From NCBI GenBank assembly GCA_001898645.1, contig MKUQ01000010.1, forward strand, positions 124,001-188,000: a DNA stretch of 64,000 bases, written 5' to 3'. The notes below the pieces were generated by a model. The model saw only the letters and a list, made by a program, of their open reading frames with translations. It made no database searches and was not told the origin of the DNA. A program made the position numbers and the translations under genes. Below, one piece after another: positions 56,469-64,000 of this stretch. The stretch comes from Burkholderiales bacterium 70-64 (GTDB lineage Bacteria > Pseudomonadota > Gammaproteobacteria > Burkholderiales > Burkholderiaceae_E). How positions within the stretch are numbered: the stretch's first letter is position 1; each line of letters opens with the position of its first letter.

Positions 56469-56945
56469 CTAGCGGGCGATGGTGTTGGTGCGCCGGATCT
56501 TGCGCTGCAACTGGATCACGCCGTAGATGAGGGCCTCGGCCGTGGGCGGGCAGCCCGGCACGTAGATGTCGACCGGCACGATGCGATCGCAGCCGCGCAC
56601 CACCGAATACGAGTAGTGGTAGTAGCCGCCGCCGTTGGCGCAGGAGCCCATCGAGATGACCCAGCGCGGCTCGGCCATCTGGTCGTAGACCTTGCGCAGG
56701 GCCGGCGCCATCTTGTTGCACAGCGTCCCCGCGACGATCATCACGTCGGACTGGCGCGGGGTGGGACGGTAGAAGACGCCGAAGCGGTCGAGGTCGTAGC
56801 GCGAGGCGCTCGCGTGCATCATCTCCACCGCGCAGCAGGCCAGGCCGAAGGTCACCGGCCACATCGACCCGGTACGCGTCCAGTTCACCAGCTTGTCGAG
56901 CTGGGTGGTGACGAAACCCTGGCTCAGGACTCCTTCGATGGCCAT
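56469..56945 (-). CDS. nuoB: NADH-quinone oxidoreductase subunit B
   Basis: 158-aa subunit carrying terminal cluster N2: adjacent Cys in [10 protein letters not shown], then [20 protein letters not shown] and [12 protein letters not shown]. It passes electrons to quinone with NuoD. 14 bp before nuoC and 45 bp after nuoA. Confidence 0.97.
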   Translation of the reverse strand: MAIEGVLSQGFVTTQLDKLVNWTRTGSMWPVTFGLACCAVEMMHASASRYDLDRFGVFYRPTPRQSDVMIVAGTLCNKMAPALRKVYDQMAEPRWVISMGSCANGGGYYHYSYSVVRGCDRIVPVDIYVPGCPPTAEALIYGVIQLQRKIRRTNTIAR

Positions 56946-56990
56946 CGTGCTGCTCCGGACAGTTCGGCGGCGGACGCTGCGGGATCGGGA

Positions 56991-57350
56991 TCACTCCCAG
57001 TCGAGGGCGCCCTTCCTCCACTCGTATACGAACCCGACGACGAGGATCGCCAGGAAGATCATCATCGACACGAAGCCGAAGAGGCCGATCGCGTCGATCG
57101 ACACCGCCCACGGGAAAAGGAAGGCGATCTCGAGGTCGAACAGGATGAAGAGAATGGCGACGAGGTAGTAGCGCACGTCGAACTTCATGCGCGCATCCTC
57201 GAAGGGCTCGAAGCCGCATTCGTAGGGCGACAGCTTCTCGGCGTCGGGACGGGTCGGGCCGAGCAGCTTGCCGATGACCAGCGGGCCGACGCCGACCGCC
57301 AGGCCCACCAGGATGAAAAGAAGGACAGGCAGGTAGTTCTCGAGGATCAC
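56991..57350 (-). CDS. nuoA: NADH-quinone oxidoreductase subunit A
   Basis: 119-aa membrane subunit with three helices; loop motif [23 protein letters not shown] 57350 ([12 protein letters not shown]) gives the family length; the frame is open 66 bp further. First gene of the nuo operon. The 179 bp to tRNA-Leu should contain the promoter; I see a small hairpin (TCTGGC/GCCAGA) and no clear -35/-10 pair. Confidence 0.95.
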   Translation of the reverse strand: MILENYLPVLLFILVGLAVGVGPLVIGKLLGPTRPDAEKLSPYECGFEPFEDARMKFDVRYYLVAILFILFDLEIAFLFPWAVSIDAIGLFGFVSMMIFLAILVVGFVYEWRKGALDWE

Positions 57351-57529
57351 GTTGTTCAGTACCCGACTGGTTCGATCTGGCTTCGCGGCCAGAAAAAAGT
57401 CCGCCAGGGCTCGCACCCCGAACGGACCTCCTCATCAGCGCTCTGCGCCACCGTCCGCCGTGTACGCCCGAGGCGAAGCTCGCGAACCGCTGTTGCCCCG
57501 CCCGACGCTACCCGGCGGTTACTTCATGT

Positions 57530-57614
57530 TGGTGCCGACGGCGAGACTCGAACTCGCACAGCTTTCGCCACTACCCCCTCAAGATAGCGTGTCTACCAAT
57601 TCCACCACGTCGGC
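57530..57614 (-). tRNA. tRNA-Leu (anticodon GAG)
   Basis: 85-nt tRNA: acceptor stem GCCGACG/CGTCGGC, class II variable arm, anticodon stem CTATC/GGTAG with loop TTGAGGG giving GAG, T-arm with GTTCGAGTC, encoded CCA. Between secG and nuoA, as is usual in betaproteobacteria. Confidence 0.97.
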
Positions 57615-57662
57615 CAGTGCAATTCCTTGACCGGAGTTAACGCTCCCGGTCAGCCTGCTATT

Positions 57663-58103
57663 CTACTTCGGAATGTCGCTGCTTGGGCCGCTCTTCGGCG
57701 CCGGCGCCGTCGAAGCGGGTGCCTGCGCGCTGCCTGCGGACTCCTGCGAGCCGCCGTTCGCCCCCGGCCCGGCAGCCCCGTTGGCCGGCGGCACGTCGGC
57801 CGGCGCCTTCGGCGCACTCGCCGGAGGCGGGGCGTTCTCCATGATGCTGCGCGGGGCTTCGGCCGGGCGATTGGCCAGCAGCGCGAGCGTCAGCGTGCAG
57901 ATGAAGAAGAGCGCCGCCAGCACCGCCGTGGAGCGGCTCAGGAAGTTCGCCGAGCCGGTGGCGCCGAAGAGGCTGCCCGAAGCGCCTCCGCCGAACGCAG
58001 CACCCATGTCGGCGCCCTTGCCGTGCTGCAGCAGCACGAGCACGATCACTCCGAGCGCCGTGAGCACCTGGAGCACCATCAGAAGATTCGTCAACCACGC
58101 CAT
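57663..58103 (-). CDS. secG: Preprotein translocase subunit SecG
   Basis: 146-aa membrane protein. First helix LLMVLQVLTALGVIVLVLLQ, the loop HGKGADMGAAFGGGASGSLF that is diagnostic of SecG, and a second helix. The C-terminal 60 residues are Ala/Pro-rich, a common extension in this group. ATG 58103 has GGAG upstream. Part of the SecYEG channel. Confidence 0.95.
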   Translation of the reverse strand: MAWLTNLLMVLQVLTALGVIVLVLLQHGKGADMGAAFGGGASGSLFGATGSANFLSRSTAVLAALFFICTLTLALLANRPAEAPRSIMENAPPPASAPKAPADVPPANGAAGPGANGGSQESAGSAQAPASTAPAPKSGPSSDIPK

Positions 58104-58127
58104 CGACACAACTCCAGCCCTGAGGCC

Positions 58128-58907
58128 CTAGGCCAACGCCGCTGCGCGGCAGATGTCGAGAAATTCATCGGCAACCAGCGACGCGCCGCCGATCAGCCCG
58201 CCGTCGACGTCGGGCATCGCGAACAGAGCCGCCGCGTTGTTCGCCTTGACGCTGCCGCCGTAGAGGATGCGCACGTAACCGGACTCGCGGTAGCCGCGCA
58301 CGGCCAGCCGCTCGCGCAGGAAGCGATGGGCGGCCTGCGCGGTATCGGGCGAAGCGGTGCGCCCGGTGCCGATCGCCCACACCGGCTCGTAGGCGAGCAC
58401 GAAGCGGCCCGGCGCCGCCGAAGCGCCGCCGGCCAGCAGCGTGGACGCGATCGCGTCGAGCTGGCGCGCGAGCACCGTCTCGGTGGCGCCGGCCTCGCGC
58501 TCGGCGAGCGTCTCGCCGACGCACGCGATGACGCCGATCTCGTGCGCTGCGCAGCGTGCGAGCTTGGCGGCGACCTGCTCGTCGGTTTCGCCCGCCTGTC
58601 GACGCTCCGAGTGGCCGATGACGACCCAGCGGCAGCCCAGGTCGGCAAGCATCGAAGCCGAAACCTCGCCGGTGTGCGCGCCGTTGGGATGGGCCGAGAC
58701 GTCCTGCGCGCCCCAGGCCACGCCGGTGTCGCCGAGCCAGGCGGCGGCCTGGCCGAGGTAGGGATAGGGCGGGCACACCACCACCTCCACCTGTGCAGCC
58801 GGCACGCGCTCGGGCGCAGCCCGCAGCGCGGTGAACAGTTGCTCGTTGGAGGCGATGTCGCCGTTCATCTTCCAGTTGCCGGCGACGAGCGGCTTGCGGA
58901 CCTTCAT
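58128..58907 (-). CDS. tpiA: Triosephosphate isomerase
   Basis: 259-aa glycolytic enzyme interconverting dihydroxyacetone phosphate and glyceraldehyde 3-phosphate. Active-site motifs: AGNWKMNG (Lys near residue 13), VIGHSERRQAGE (His) and LAYEPVWAIGTGR (Glu). ATG 58907; 24 bp upstream of secG. An IS element starts 76 bp upstream of its start codon, so its promoter region is interrupted or shortened. Confidence 0.97.
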   Translation of the reverse strand: MKVRKPLVAGNWKMNGDIASNEQLFTALRAAPERVPAAQVEVVVCPPYPYLGQAAAWLGDTGVAWGAQDVSAHPNGAHTGEVSASMLADLGCRWVVIGHSERRQAGETDEQVAAKLARCAAHEIGVIACVGETLAEREAGATETVLARQLDAIASTLLAGGASAAPGRFVLAYEPVWAIGTGRTASPDTAQAAHRFLRERLAVRGYRESGYVRILYGGSVKANNAAALFAMPDVDGGLIGGASLVADEFLDICRAAALA

Positions 58908-58983
58908 CGGTGAGAGCCGAATTCGAAGAACCCGACATTCTACGGCGCACGCGCGCGGTGGGTCAATTTGGCCCGCGCGCTGG

Positions 58984-59887
58984 TAGTGGTTCACACCGAT
59001 CCGCAGTCTGTTACAACTTCGGCCGTGTCCGCCATTTCGATGATTTCGGACAGTTCCCATACATGATCGGTCACGCCCGCTTCCATAGCCGGCGTTACGC
59101 GAAGCTTCTGATGAACACGGCAGAAGTTGTAGTACATGAAGTGCAGCGAGACTGCGTGGGCGTGGTTCTCGACCTTCTTGGAGAAGGCATTCGTTAACCG
59201 GGTGAACCGACGCATGTGCATCCGCATGGTCAGGTTTTGGCGCTCGACGTAGGAAGTCGAAATGTGCTTCTTGTCCGGGTTGCCGTTGACGGGCACCAGT
59301 TCGGCCCCGATGCACTCGGGCGGGCTATAGCGACGCTGGCCATCGGCCGGGGCACCATATATCTTCACGAGCTGCGCGTAGTCCACGTCGCCACCAAAGG
59401 CGGCTTCCACGGCCTTTATGTAGAGCTGGAGGCCGTCCGAGGTGAGTTGGATACGTCCGGCCAGCCGCCCAGCCAGGTCGGCGATGAAGTCACGGGCAGC
59501 GGCGGCGTTGCGTTCACCAACATGCCAGCAAATGGCGAGCTTGGTATCGGCGCACAGAGCCGTCCACGTCCAGATGTCGCCCATGCCATCGGTCCTCTGC
59601 TCAGGAGATGTGTTCCTCTCTTTGGCGCCGACGAATGACCAGATTTCGTCTACCTGGACCCGCTTGCATGGGAGTTTGCGCAGCCGGCCATCTTGGTAGT
59701 CAAGGCAAGCGGAGCCAACTTCGGCAAGCAGCCTGAGGACCGTTCCCTTAGCCGCACCGGTCATACGACAGGTTGCGCGGATGGAGTTTCCCTCAACCAG
59801 ACAGGCGAGAATCCTGGCGCGTGAAGTTACATCAAGCTTGTTCATAATGAACAATATGCTTGAGCGAAAATGCAGTGTCAAGCACTA
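58984..59887 (-). mobile_element. IS1-like insertion sequence
   Basis: About 904 bp. The ends are imperfect inverted repeats: TAGTGGTTCACACCG at 58984-58998 and, on the other strand, TAGTGCTTGACACTG at 59887-59873 (12 of 15 match). The single transposase gene fills the element and its stop codon lies inside the left end. No clear target-site duplication was found, so the exact outer limits are uncertain by a few bases. Confidence 0.75.
58991..59845 (-). CDS. IS1-family transposase
   Basis: 284-aa transposase: N-terminal helix-turn-helix (GNSIRATCRMTGAAKGTVLR), then the DDE core (VQVDEIWSFVGAKERN with Asp, LTSDGLQLYIKAVE with Asp, and Glu in the SYVERQNLTMRMHMRRFTRL region). ATG 59845 is chosen (MNKLDV), as in relatives. 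It is uninterrupted in one frame, unlike classical IS1 with its frameshift, so it may still be active. Confidence 0.92.
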   Translation of the reverse strand: MNKLDVTSRARILACLVEGNSIRATCRMTGAAKGTVLRLLAEVGSACLDYQDGRLRKLPCKRVQVDEIWSFVGAKERNTSPEQRTDGMGDIWTWTALCADTKLAICWHVGERNAAAARDFIADLAGRLAGRIQLTSDGLQLYIKAVEAAFGGDVDYAQLVKIYGAPADGQRRYSPPECIGAELVPVNGNPDKKHISTSYVERQNLTMRMHMRRFTRLTNAFSKKVENHAHAVSLHFMYYNFCRVHQKLRVTPAMEAGVTDHVWELSEIIEMADTAEVVTDCGSV

Positions 59888-59943
59888 GACGATCATTTCC
59901 AGCGCAGATACACTTGCAAAAGTGAAGGCGCCGCAGGCAAGGC

Positions 59944-60081
59944 TTACGCCTTAACTACGATTGGGAAGGCCCTGATCCCGCACGCTTTCGCGTACAGGCG
60001 CCGGCCGTTCTTGAGGGTGATGTAGGCGACGAACCGCACTACGTAGCCATCAGGAATCGGCAGGTTGAGCTTCAACTGCAC
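59944..60081 (-). CDS. 45-aa conserved-looking small protein, unknown function
   Basis: GTG 60081 is preceded by AAAGGAGGTGA, one of the strongest ribosome sites in the window; an in-frame stop lies just upstream. The sequence includes LPIPDGYVVRFVAYITLKNG and RRLYAKACGIRAFPIVVKA, a compact beta-hairpin-like protein. I do not recognise a named family. The IS element ends 57 bp downstream of its stop. Confidence 0.7.
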   Translation of the reverse strand: MQLKLNLPIPDGYVVRFVAYITLKNGRRLYAKACGIRAFPIVVKA

Positions 60082-60186
60082 TCGGCATCACCTCCTTTCC
60101 CGGCTGGATTCGCATGCTCGCAACATGCTGTCCGGCGTTAGATTGAGGGGGGTTTGCCCGCAGCGCCTTCTAAGTGGCACCGCCAC

Positions 60187-60234
60187 GGCCCGCGACTCGT
60201 ACTAGCTTCTCAGACATGCATCGAGTCGCGGGCC
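60187..60234 (+). terminator. Long hairpin, possible plus-strand terminator
   Basis: A perfect 13-bp stem, GGCCCGCGACTCG (60187-60199) and CGAGTCGCGGGCC (60222-60234), with a 22-nt loop, followed on the plus strand by TTCTATTT. No plus-strand gene precedes it, and on the minus strand it has no T-run. It sits in the 215-bp gap before the 45-aa ORF, which has no other visible feature. Confidence 0.4.
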
Positions 60235-60296
60235 TTCTATTTGCCTCACGCTGGGCGGAATCAGCGCGAGGCGTGCGTTCTCGTCATGGTGCCCAC

Positions 60297-60851
60297 CTAT
60301 GTGTCGTTGTGTGCCACGCCCAGCGCAGATAGCTCCGCATCTGAGAGTTGACGAGCTGAGTAGACGCCCTTCTTCCCTGGGACGCTATACAACACATCTT
60401 TGTTGGCTAGCCGATAGAGACGATTGTTGATCTGCTGCCGCTTGTGTACCTCACCCGTCTTTCGATAAAGCGCGATCAATACCTGGTCCAACGACAGGAC
60501 ACCACCGCCCTCTTCGATAATGGACTGCAGGGTGAAATCCAGCTTATCCCCGTCGGAAATGCTGAGTTCCTGTAGCAATTCGGCCGGAAGATCCCTCAAG
60601 TCCTCTAGCGATAGACTGAGTTGGGCGCCCTTGAGCGGTAGCGGAGGCGGGCGTCGATCAAGCTCTTCGCGGAGCTTCGTGAGCTCGGATTCAAACCCCA
60701 TAAGGGTCTCGGCCAGGCTTTCGAAATGGGCAATTGTGCGCAAATGCCCTTCGGCGCGCCGGGGGGCCTTTTCCTGATATTCGGCAGCTTTGGCGCGATG
60801 AAACTCGAGCTGTCGGTTGACAAACTCCAGGTGATCCAATACAGTAGCCAT
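60297..60851 (-). CDS. Hypothetical protein with coiled coil and winged-helix-like C-terminus
   Basis: 184-aa protein. Residues 1-70 are helical and likely coiled coil (FVNRQLEFHRAKAAEYQEKA, FESELTKLREELDRR). Residues 95-175 look like a winged helix (LSLDQVLIALYRKTGEVHKR, QQINNRLYRLANKDVLYSVP, GKKGVYS). No named family is recognised. Its base composition is lower in GC than the neighbouring core genes, consistent with transfer. ATG 60851 is clear; it lies 30 bp downstream of the tRNA-like gene on the same strand, so both may share a transcript. Confidence 0.75.
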   Translation of the reverse strand: MATVLDHLEFVNRQLEFHRAKAAEYQEKAPRRAEGHLRTIAHFESLAETLMGFESELTKLREELDRRPPPLPLKGAQLSLSLEDLRDLPAELLQELSISDGDKLDFTLQSIIEEGGGVLSLDQVLIALYRKTGEVHKRQQINNRLYRLANKDVLYSVPGKKGVYSARQLSDAELSALGVAHNDT

Positions 60852-60881
60852 GTCCTGTCCTCACCGACGGGCGAAAAAGGT

Positions 60882-60954
60882 AGTCAGCGGCCGGATTCGA
60901 ACCGGCGGCTCCCGAAGTGCGATTTCGGGCGCATTGCCTCTCTGCTACGCTGAC
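60882..60954 (-). tRNA. Atypical tRNA-like gene (anticodon CGC, Ala codon GCG)
   Basis: 73 nt. Acceptor stem GTCAGCG/CGCTGAC, perfect T-arm GCCGGTTCGAATCCGGC, anticodon stem CCCGAA/TTCGGG (6 bp) with 7-nt loop ATCGCAC. U33 is present and the anticodon would be CGC. Oddities: the D-stem is only 3 bp; the third acceptor pair is C-G, not the G-U that alanyl-tRNA synthetase requires; the discriminator is U; and CCA is not encoded (ACC follows), unlike the other two tRNAs here. It may be a mobile-element tRNA, a tRNA-like RNA or a decaying tRNA. Confidence 0.6.
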
Positions 60955-61020
60955 ACCGACGGGAAGTGCACCATAGCCCTCCCGAATAAACCCAACCCTG
61001 TGCACAGTCTAGGAATTCCG

Positions 61021-61045
61021 AAAGGCCCGCCCGACGCGGGCCTTT
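61021..61045. repeat. Hairpin at the predicted 5' end of the tRNA-like transcript
   Basis: AAAGGCCCGC (61021-61030), 5-nt loop, GCGGGCCTTT (61036-61045): a perfect 10-bp stem that looks like a terminator, yet it lies directly downstream of a strong minus-strand promoter and about 65 bp before the tRNA-like gene. It could also end plus-strand transcription. Confidence 0.65.
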
Positions 61046-61050
61046 CGCAC

Positions 61051-61079
61051 TTTATAGCCCAAGGGAGATGGCGCGTCAA
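61051..61079 (-). promoter_or_regulatory. Strong sigma70-type promoter facing the tRNA-like gene
   Basis: On the minus strand, TTGACG (61079-61074), a 17-bp spacer and TATAAA (61056-61051). Five of six bases match consensus in each box. The predicted start is near 61044, inside the hairpin. Next minus-strand genes are the tRNA-like gene and the 184-aa ORF. Confidence 0.75.
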
Positions 61080-61157
61080 GTTTTTTCCGACTTGGCGGCG
61101 AGAATCCGGCGAGTGAAGCAAGAGTTAGAGATAGGCGCGAGTTCGCGCAGAGTTCGT

Positions 61158-61403
61158 TCAGTCCTCGCCATCGTCCTCTCGCGCCCATCTAGCAGCGGCA
61201 GCTCTGCGGGCAATTTCACTGCGTCGTTCTGCCGAAAGTTGAGCGGCCCTGGCTCTTCCTCCTTTCTTCCCGCCGAGCCGACCAAGCGCGACCGCGGCCG
61301 GGTTCTTGTCCGAAACAGGCTTCTCAGCTTGGCCGGTCGCCTGCTGCATGACCGAAAACGCCGTCTCGTTCGTGTCCTTGCGTTTGCTTGAGCGTTTAGG
61401 CAT
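61158..61403 (-). CDS. Small basic KGG-motif protein
   Basis: 81-aa protein. The core is NPAAVALGRLGGKKGGRARA followed by SAERRSEIARRAAAARWA, a Lys/Gly/Gly plus Ala/Arg helix pattern resembling KGG-type stress or nucleic-acid-binding small proteins common on plasmids and islands. The N-terminus is Ser/Lys-rich. ATG 61403. Function is unknown; DNA or RNA binding is likely from charge. Confidence 0.7.
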   Translation of the reverse strand: MPKRSSKRKDTNETAFSVMQQATGQAEKPVSDKNPAAVALGRLGGKKGGRARAAQLSAERRSEIARRAAAARWAREDDGED

Positions 61404-61473
61404 GGCAAGAGTCTAGCGCACCCCAAGTCTGGTGGCCAGACTCTGTTACAGATGGGCTATTCAAACTTGCCCA

Positions 61474-62319
61474 CTACCCGCGCGCTTCCTCGTCGGTTTC
61501 CTCCTCTTCGTCGTCGTCGGCATCCTCGAGCTCGTCGTGCGCCGGCGCGAGCCAGGGATGGGTGCCGCCGGTGCGCCAGCGCCAGAACCACAGCGCGTAG
61601 CCCGACACCCCGTAGAGCAGGAACAGGGAGAACAGCACGATGGGCGGATCGGAGGACACCAGCACGAACAGCAGCACCACGCCGATCACGAAAATGAACG
61701 GCACGCTCTTCTTCAGGTTGATGTCCTTGAAGCTGTAGAACGGCACGTTCGAGACCATCGTGATGCCGGCATACACGGTGAGCGCGAAGGCGGCCCAGGA
61801 GAGGTCGGCCCCGCTGGCGGTGATCCACTTGGTCTGGCGCAGGTCGGTGACGATCCACACCAGGCCGGCCACCAGCGCGGCCGCCGCCGGGCTCGGAAGG
61901 CCCTGGAAGAAGCGCTTGTCGACCACGCCGATGTTGGCGTTGAAGCGCGCCAGGCGCAGCGCCGCCCCGGCCACGTAGATGAAGGCCGCCAGCCAGCCCC
62001 ACTTGCCCAGCCCGCGCAGCGACCATTCGTACATGATCAGCGCCGGCGCCGCGCCGAACGAGACCATGTCGGCCAGGCTGTCGTACTGCTCGCCGAAGGC
62101 GCTCTGGGTGTTGGTCATGCGCGCCACGCGCCCGTCGAGGCTGTCGAGCACCATCGCGACGAAGATCGCAATGGCGGCTGCCTCGAAGCGCACGTTCATC
62201 GCCTGCACGATGGCGTAGAAGCCGCAGAACAGCGACGCCGTAGTGAAGGCGTTGGGCAGCAGGTAGATGCGGCGGGAACGCCGCCGCACCACGCCTTCGC
62301 GCGGGGCCGGATCAGCCAT
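61474..62319 (-). CDS. pssA: CDP-diacylglycerol-serine O-phosphatidyltransferase
   Basis: 281-aa membrane enzyme making phosphatidylserine from CDP-diacylglycerol and serine. The CDP-alcohol phosphotransferase motif is [20 protein letters not shown] followed by YDSLAD. About eight helices, then an acidic tail ([11 protein letters not shown]). ATG 62319 overlaps psd by eight bases, which couples the two consecutive steps of phosphatidylethanolamine synthesis. Confidence 0.95.
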   Translation of the reverse strand: MADPAPREGVVRRRSRRIYLLPNAFTTASLFCGFYAIVQAMNVRFEAAAIAIFVAMVLDSLDGRVARMTNTQSAFGEQYDSLADMVSFGAAPALIMYEWSLRGLGKWGWLAAFIYVAGAALRLARFNANIGVVDKRFFQGLPSPAAAALVAGLVWIVTDLRQTKWITASGADLSWAAFALTVYAGITMVSNVPFYSFKDINLKKSVPFIFVIGVVLLFVLVSSDPPIVLFSLFLLYGVSGYALWFWRWRTGGTHPWLAPAHDELEDADDDEEEETDEEARG

Positions 62320-62980
62320 GGGTCGCGCCTCCGGCGGCTGCGGGCAGCTGCGCCAGGATGGAAGTGGTCGCGTGCACCTTCTCGCCGATGCCCACGCGCA
62401 CCTGCGCCGCCGGCGGCAGGTAGACATCGACGCGCGAGCCGAAGCGGATGAACCCGAAGCGCTGGCCGCGCTCGAGCGCATCGCCGGGGCCCACATAGCA
62501 CAGGATGCGGCGCGCGACGAGGCCGGCCACCTGCACGCAGCCCACCAGCGAGCCGTCGCCGGCGCGGATCAGCAGCGCGTTGCGCTCGTTGTGCTCGGAG
62601 GCCTTGTCGAGGTCGGCATTGAGGAACTTCCCGGGGAAATAGGTGACGCGCTCGACGCGGCCGTCGACGGGCGCGCGGTTGGAGTGCACGTTGAACACGT
62701 TCATGAACACCGATATCTTGAGCGCCTCGCGATCGGCATACGGATCGCGGACCCGCTCGACGGCAATCACCCGCCCGTCGGCCGGCGAGAGCACCAGCCC
62801 CGGCCCAGCCGGCACCGGCCGCGCCGGGTCGCGGAAGAACTGCAGCACGAACAGCGCCAGCAGCCACAGCGGCAGCGACCACCAGCCGGCCAGCGCCGTG
62901 AGCGCGACCGCCGCCACGAGGGTGGCGACCAGGTACGGCCAGCCCTCGCGGGCGATGATCGGATGCGGGTAGCCGGCCAT
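62312..62980 (-). CDS. psd: Phosphatidylserine decarboxylase proenzyme
   Basis: 222-aa short-form (PSD-A type) enzyme. The self-cleavage site is Gly-Ser in [11 protein letters not shown] near residue 181, where Ser becomes the pyruvoyl group. Also [20 protein letters not shown] and [16 protein letters not shown]. Converts phosphatidylserine to phosphatidylethanolamine in the inner membrane. ATG 62980. Confidence 0.96.
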   Translation of the reverse strand: MAGYPHPIIAREGWPYLVATLVAAVALTALAGWWSLPLWLLALFVLQFFRDPARPVPAGPGLVLSPADGRVIAVERVRDPYADREALKISVFMNVFNVHSNRAPVDGRVERVTYFPGKFLNADLDKASEHNERNALLIRAGDGSLVGCVQVAGLVARRILCYVGPGDALERGQRFGFIRFGSRVDVYLPPAAQVRVGIGEKVHATTSILAQLPAAAGGATHG

Positions 62981-62993
62981 GGGACGACGCGCC

Positions 62994-63218
62994 CTATTCG
63001 AACCGGCAGGCGCCCGGCCCGTCCGGATGGCCGCAACCGCCGCACGGCCCGCCGGCGAAGGCCGGCTGCGACGGGGCAGCCGTCGCGGTGGCGAACACCG
63101 ACAGCAGCTTGTCGAGGCGCCTGCTGCCGCAGTGCGGGCAGGCCGGTTCGCTCGAGGAGCGCACCAGCGCCTCGAATTCGCGCCGGCAGTCGGCGCAGCG
63201 GTACTCGTAGATGGGCAT
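62994..63218 (-). CDS. FmdB-family zinc-ribbon protein
   Basis: 74-aa protein: [20 protein letters not shown] and [20 protein letters not shown] provide two Cys-x2-Cys knuckles of the FmdB (CxxC_CxxC_SSSS) family. A Gly/Cys-rich C-terminal part ([12 protein letters not shown]) follows. Function is uncertain; members are often regulatory. It lies 13 bp upstream of psd on the same strand. Confidence 0.88.
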   Translation of the reverse strand: MPIYEYRCADCRREFEALVRSSSEPACPHCGSRRLDKLLSVFATATAAPSQPAFAGGPCGGCGHPDGPGACRFE

Positions 63219-63302
63219 GATCGCCTCCGTTGGGGGGCGGGCGACGGCCCGCGCCCCGAAGGATAAGCGAATCAGCCGGATAAGCGAATCAGCCCGGGAG
63301 GA

Positions 63303-64000
<698 letters not shown>

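Noticed and set aside
57376-57395. Small hairpin plus A-run between nuoA and tRNA-Leu as a terminator
   Set aside because: The T-run precedes the stem on the minus strand and the plus strand has no gene there, so it is not in terminator order for either direction.
60154-60351. A 65-codon plus-strand ORF
   Set aside because: It runs through the 13-bp hairpin and into the 3' end of the 184-aa gene, has no ribosome site and an unstructured translation.

Overview
The window is about 70 percent GC and reads as a chromosome segment of a betaproteobacterium, most likely Burkholderiales. The signs are the order tpiA-secG-tRNA-Leu-nuoA..N followed by a NUDIX gene, the ilvC-psd-pssA block, a Bug-type (tripartite tricarboxylate) binding protein and XrtA (exosortase A)-type glycosyltransferases. 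The species cannot be named from this sequence alone.

Layout. 1-8.6 kb is an accessory, conflict-type region. It holds the start of an asparagine-synthetase-like gene, a RES/Xre toxin-antitoxin (TA) pair with a readable promoter and operator, a divergent two-gene operon (a 1212-aa protein carrying both a subtilisin-like and a zinc-metalloprotease active site, then a metallo-beta-lactamase-fold hydrolase), a ParE-type toxin with an unusual partner, and VapBC. 8.6-14.3 kb has three glycosyltransferases and two alpha/beta hydrolases of the exosortase A/PEP-CTERM polysaccharide type, but no exosortase. 14.3-15.4 kb is a second RES/Xre pair. 15.5-27.2 kb is one long minus-strand tad/flp pilus operon in which almost every gene overlaps the next by four bases.

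27.5-42.5 kb is mixed housekeeping and metabolism: a PhoX phosphatase remnant, isocitrate lyase with a terminator, rmuC, a DUF4124 protein, an FtsX-type permease, a queuosine-precursor transporter, a quinone oxidoreductase, tRNA-Ser, an IclR-controlled cluster (two FAD oxidoreductases and a Bug binding protein), a ferritin-VIT1 iron transporter and an ADP-ribose pyrophosphatase. 42.6-57.4 kb is the complete 14-gene complex I operon nuoA-N on the minus strand. The 5' end of its nuoD carries a partial duplication. tRNA-Leu, secG and tpiA follow.

59.0-61.4 kb is a small foreign-looking segment between tpiA and pssA: an IS1-like element, a 45-aa ORF, a winged-helix-like protein, an atypical tRNA-like gene with a strong promoter and a 5' hairpin, and a KGG-type small basic protein. 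The window closes with pssA, psd, an FmdB zinc ribbon and the 3' part of ilvC.

Best candidates for something new are the dual-protease plus MBL operon (1856-7004), the atypical tRNA-like transcription unit (60882-61079) and the duplicated nuoD start (55641-55808). Functions are assigned from motifs and family resemblance recalled by reading; no database search was run.
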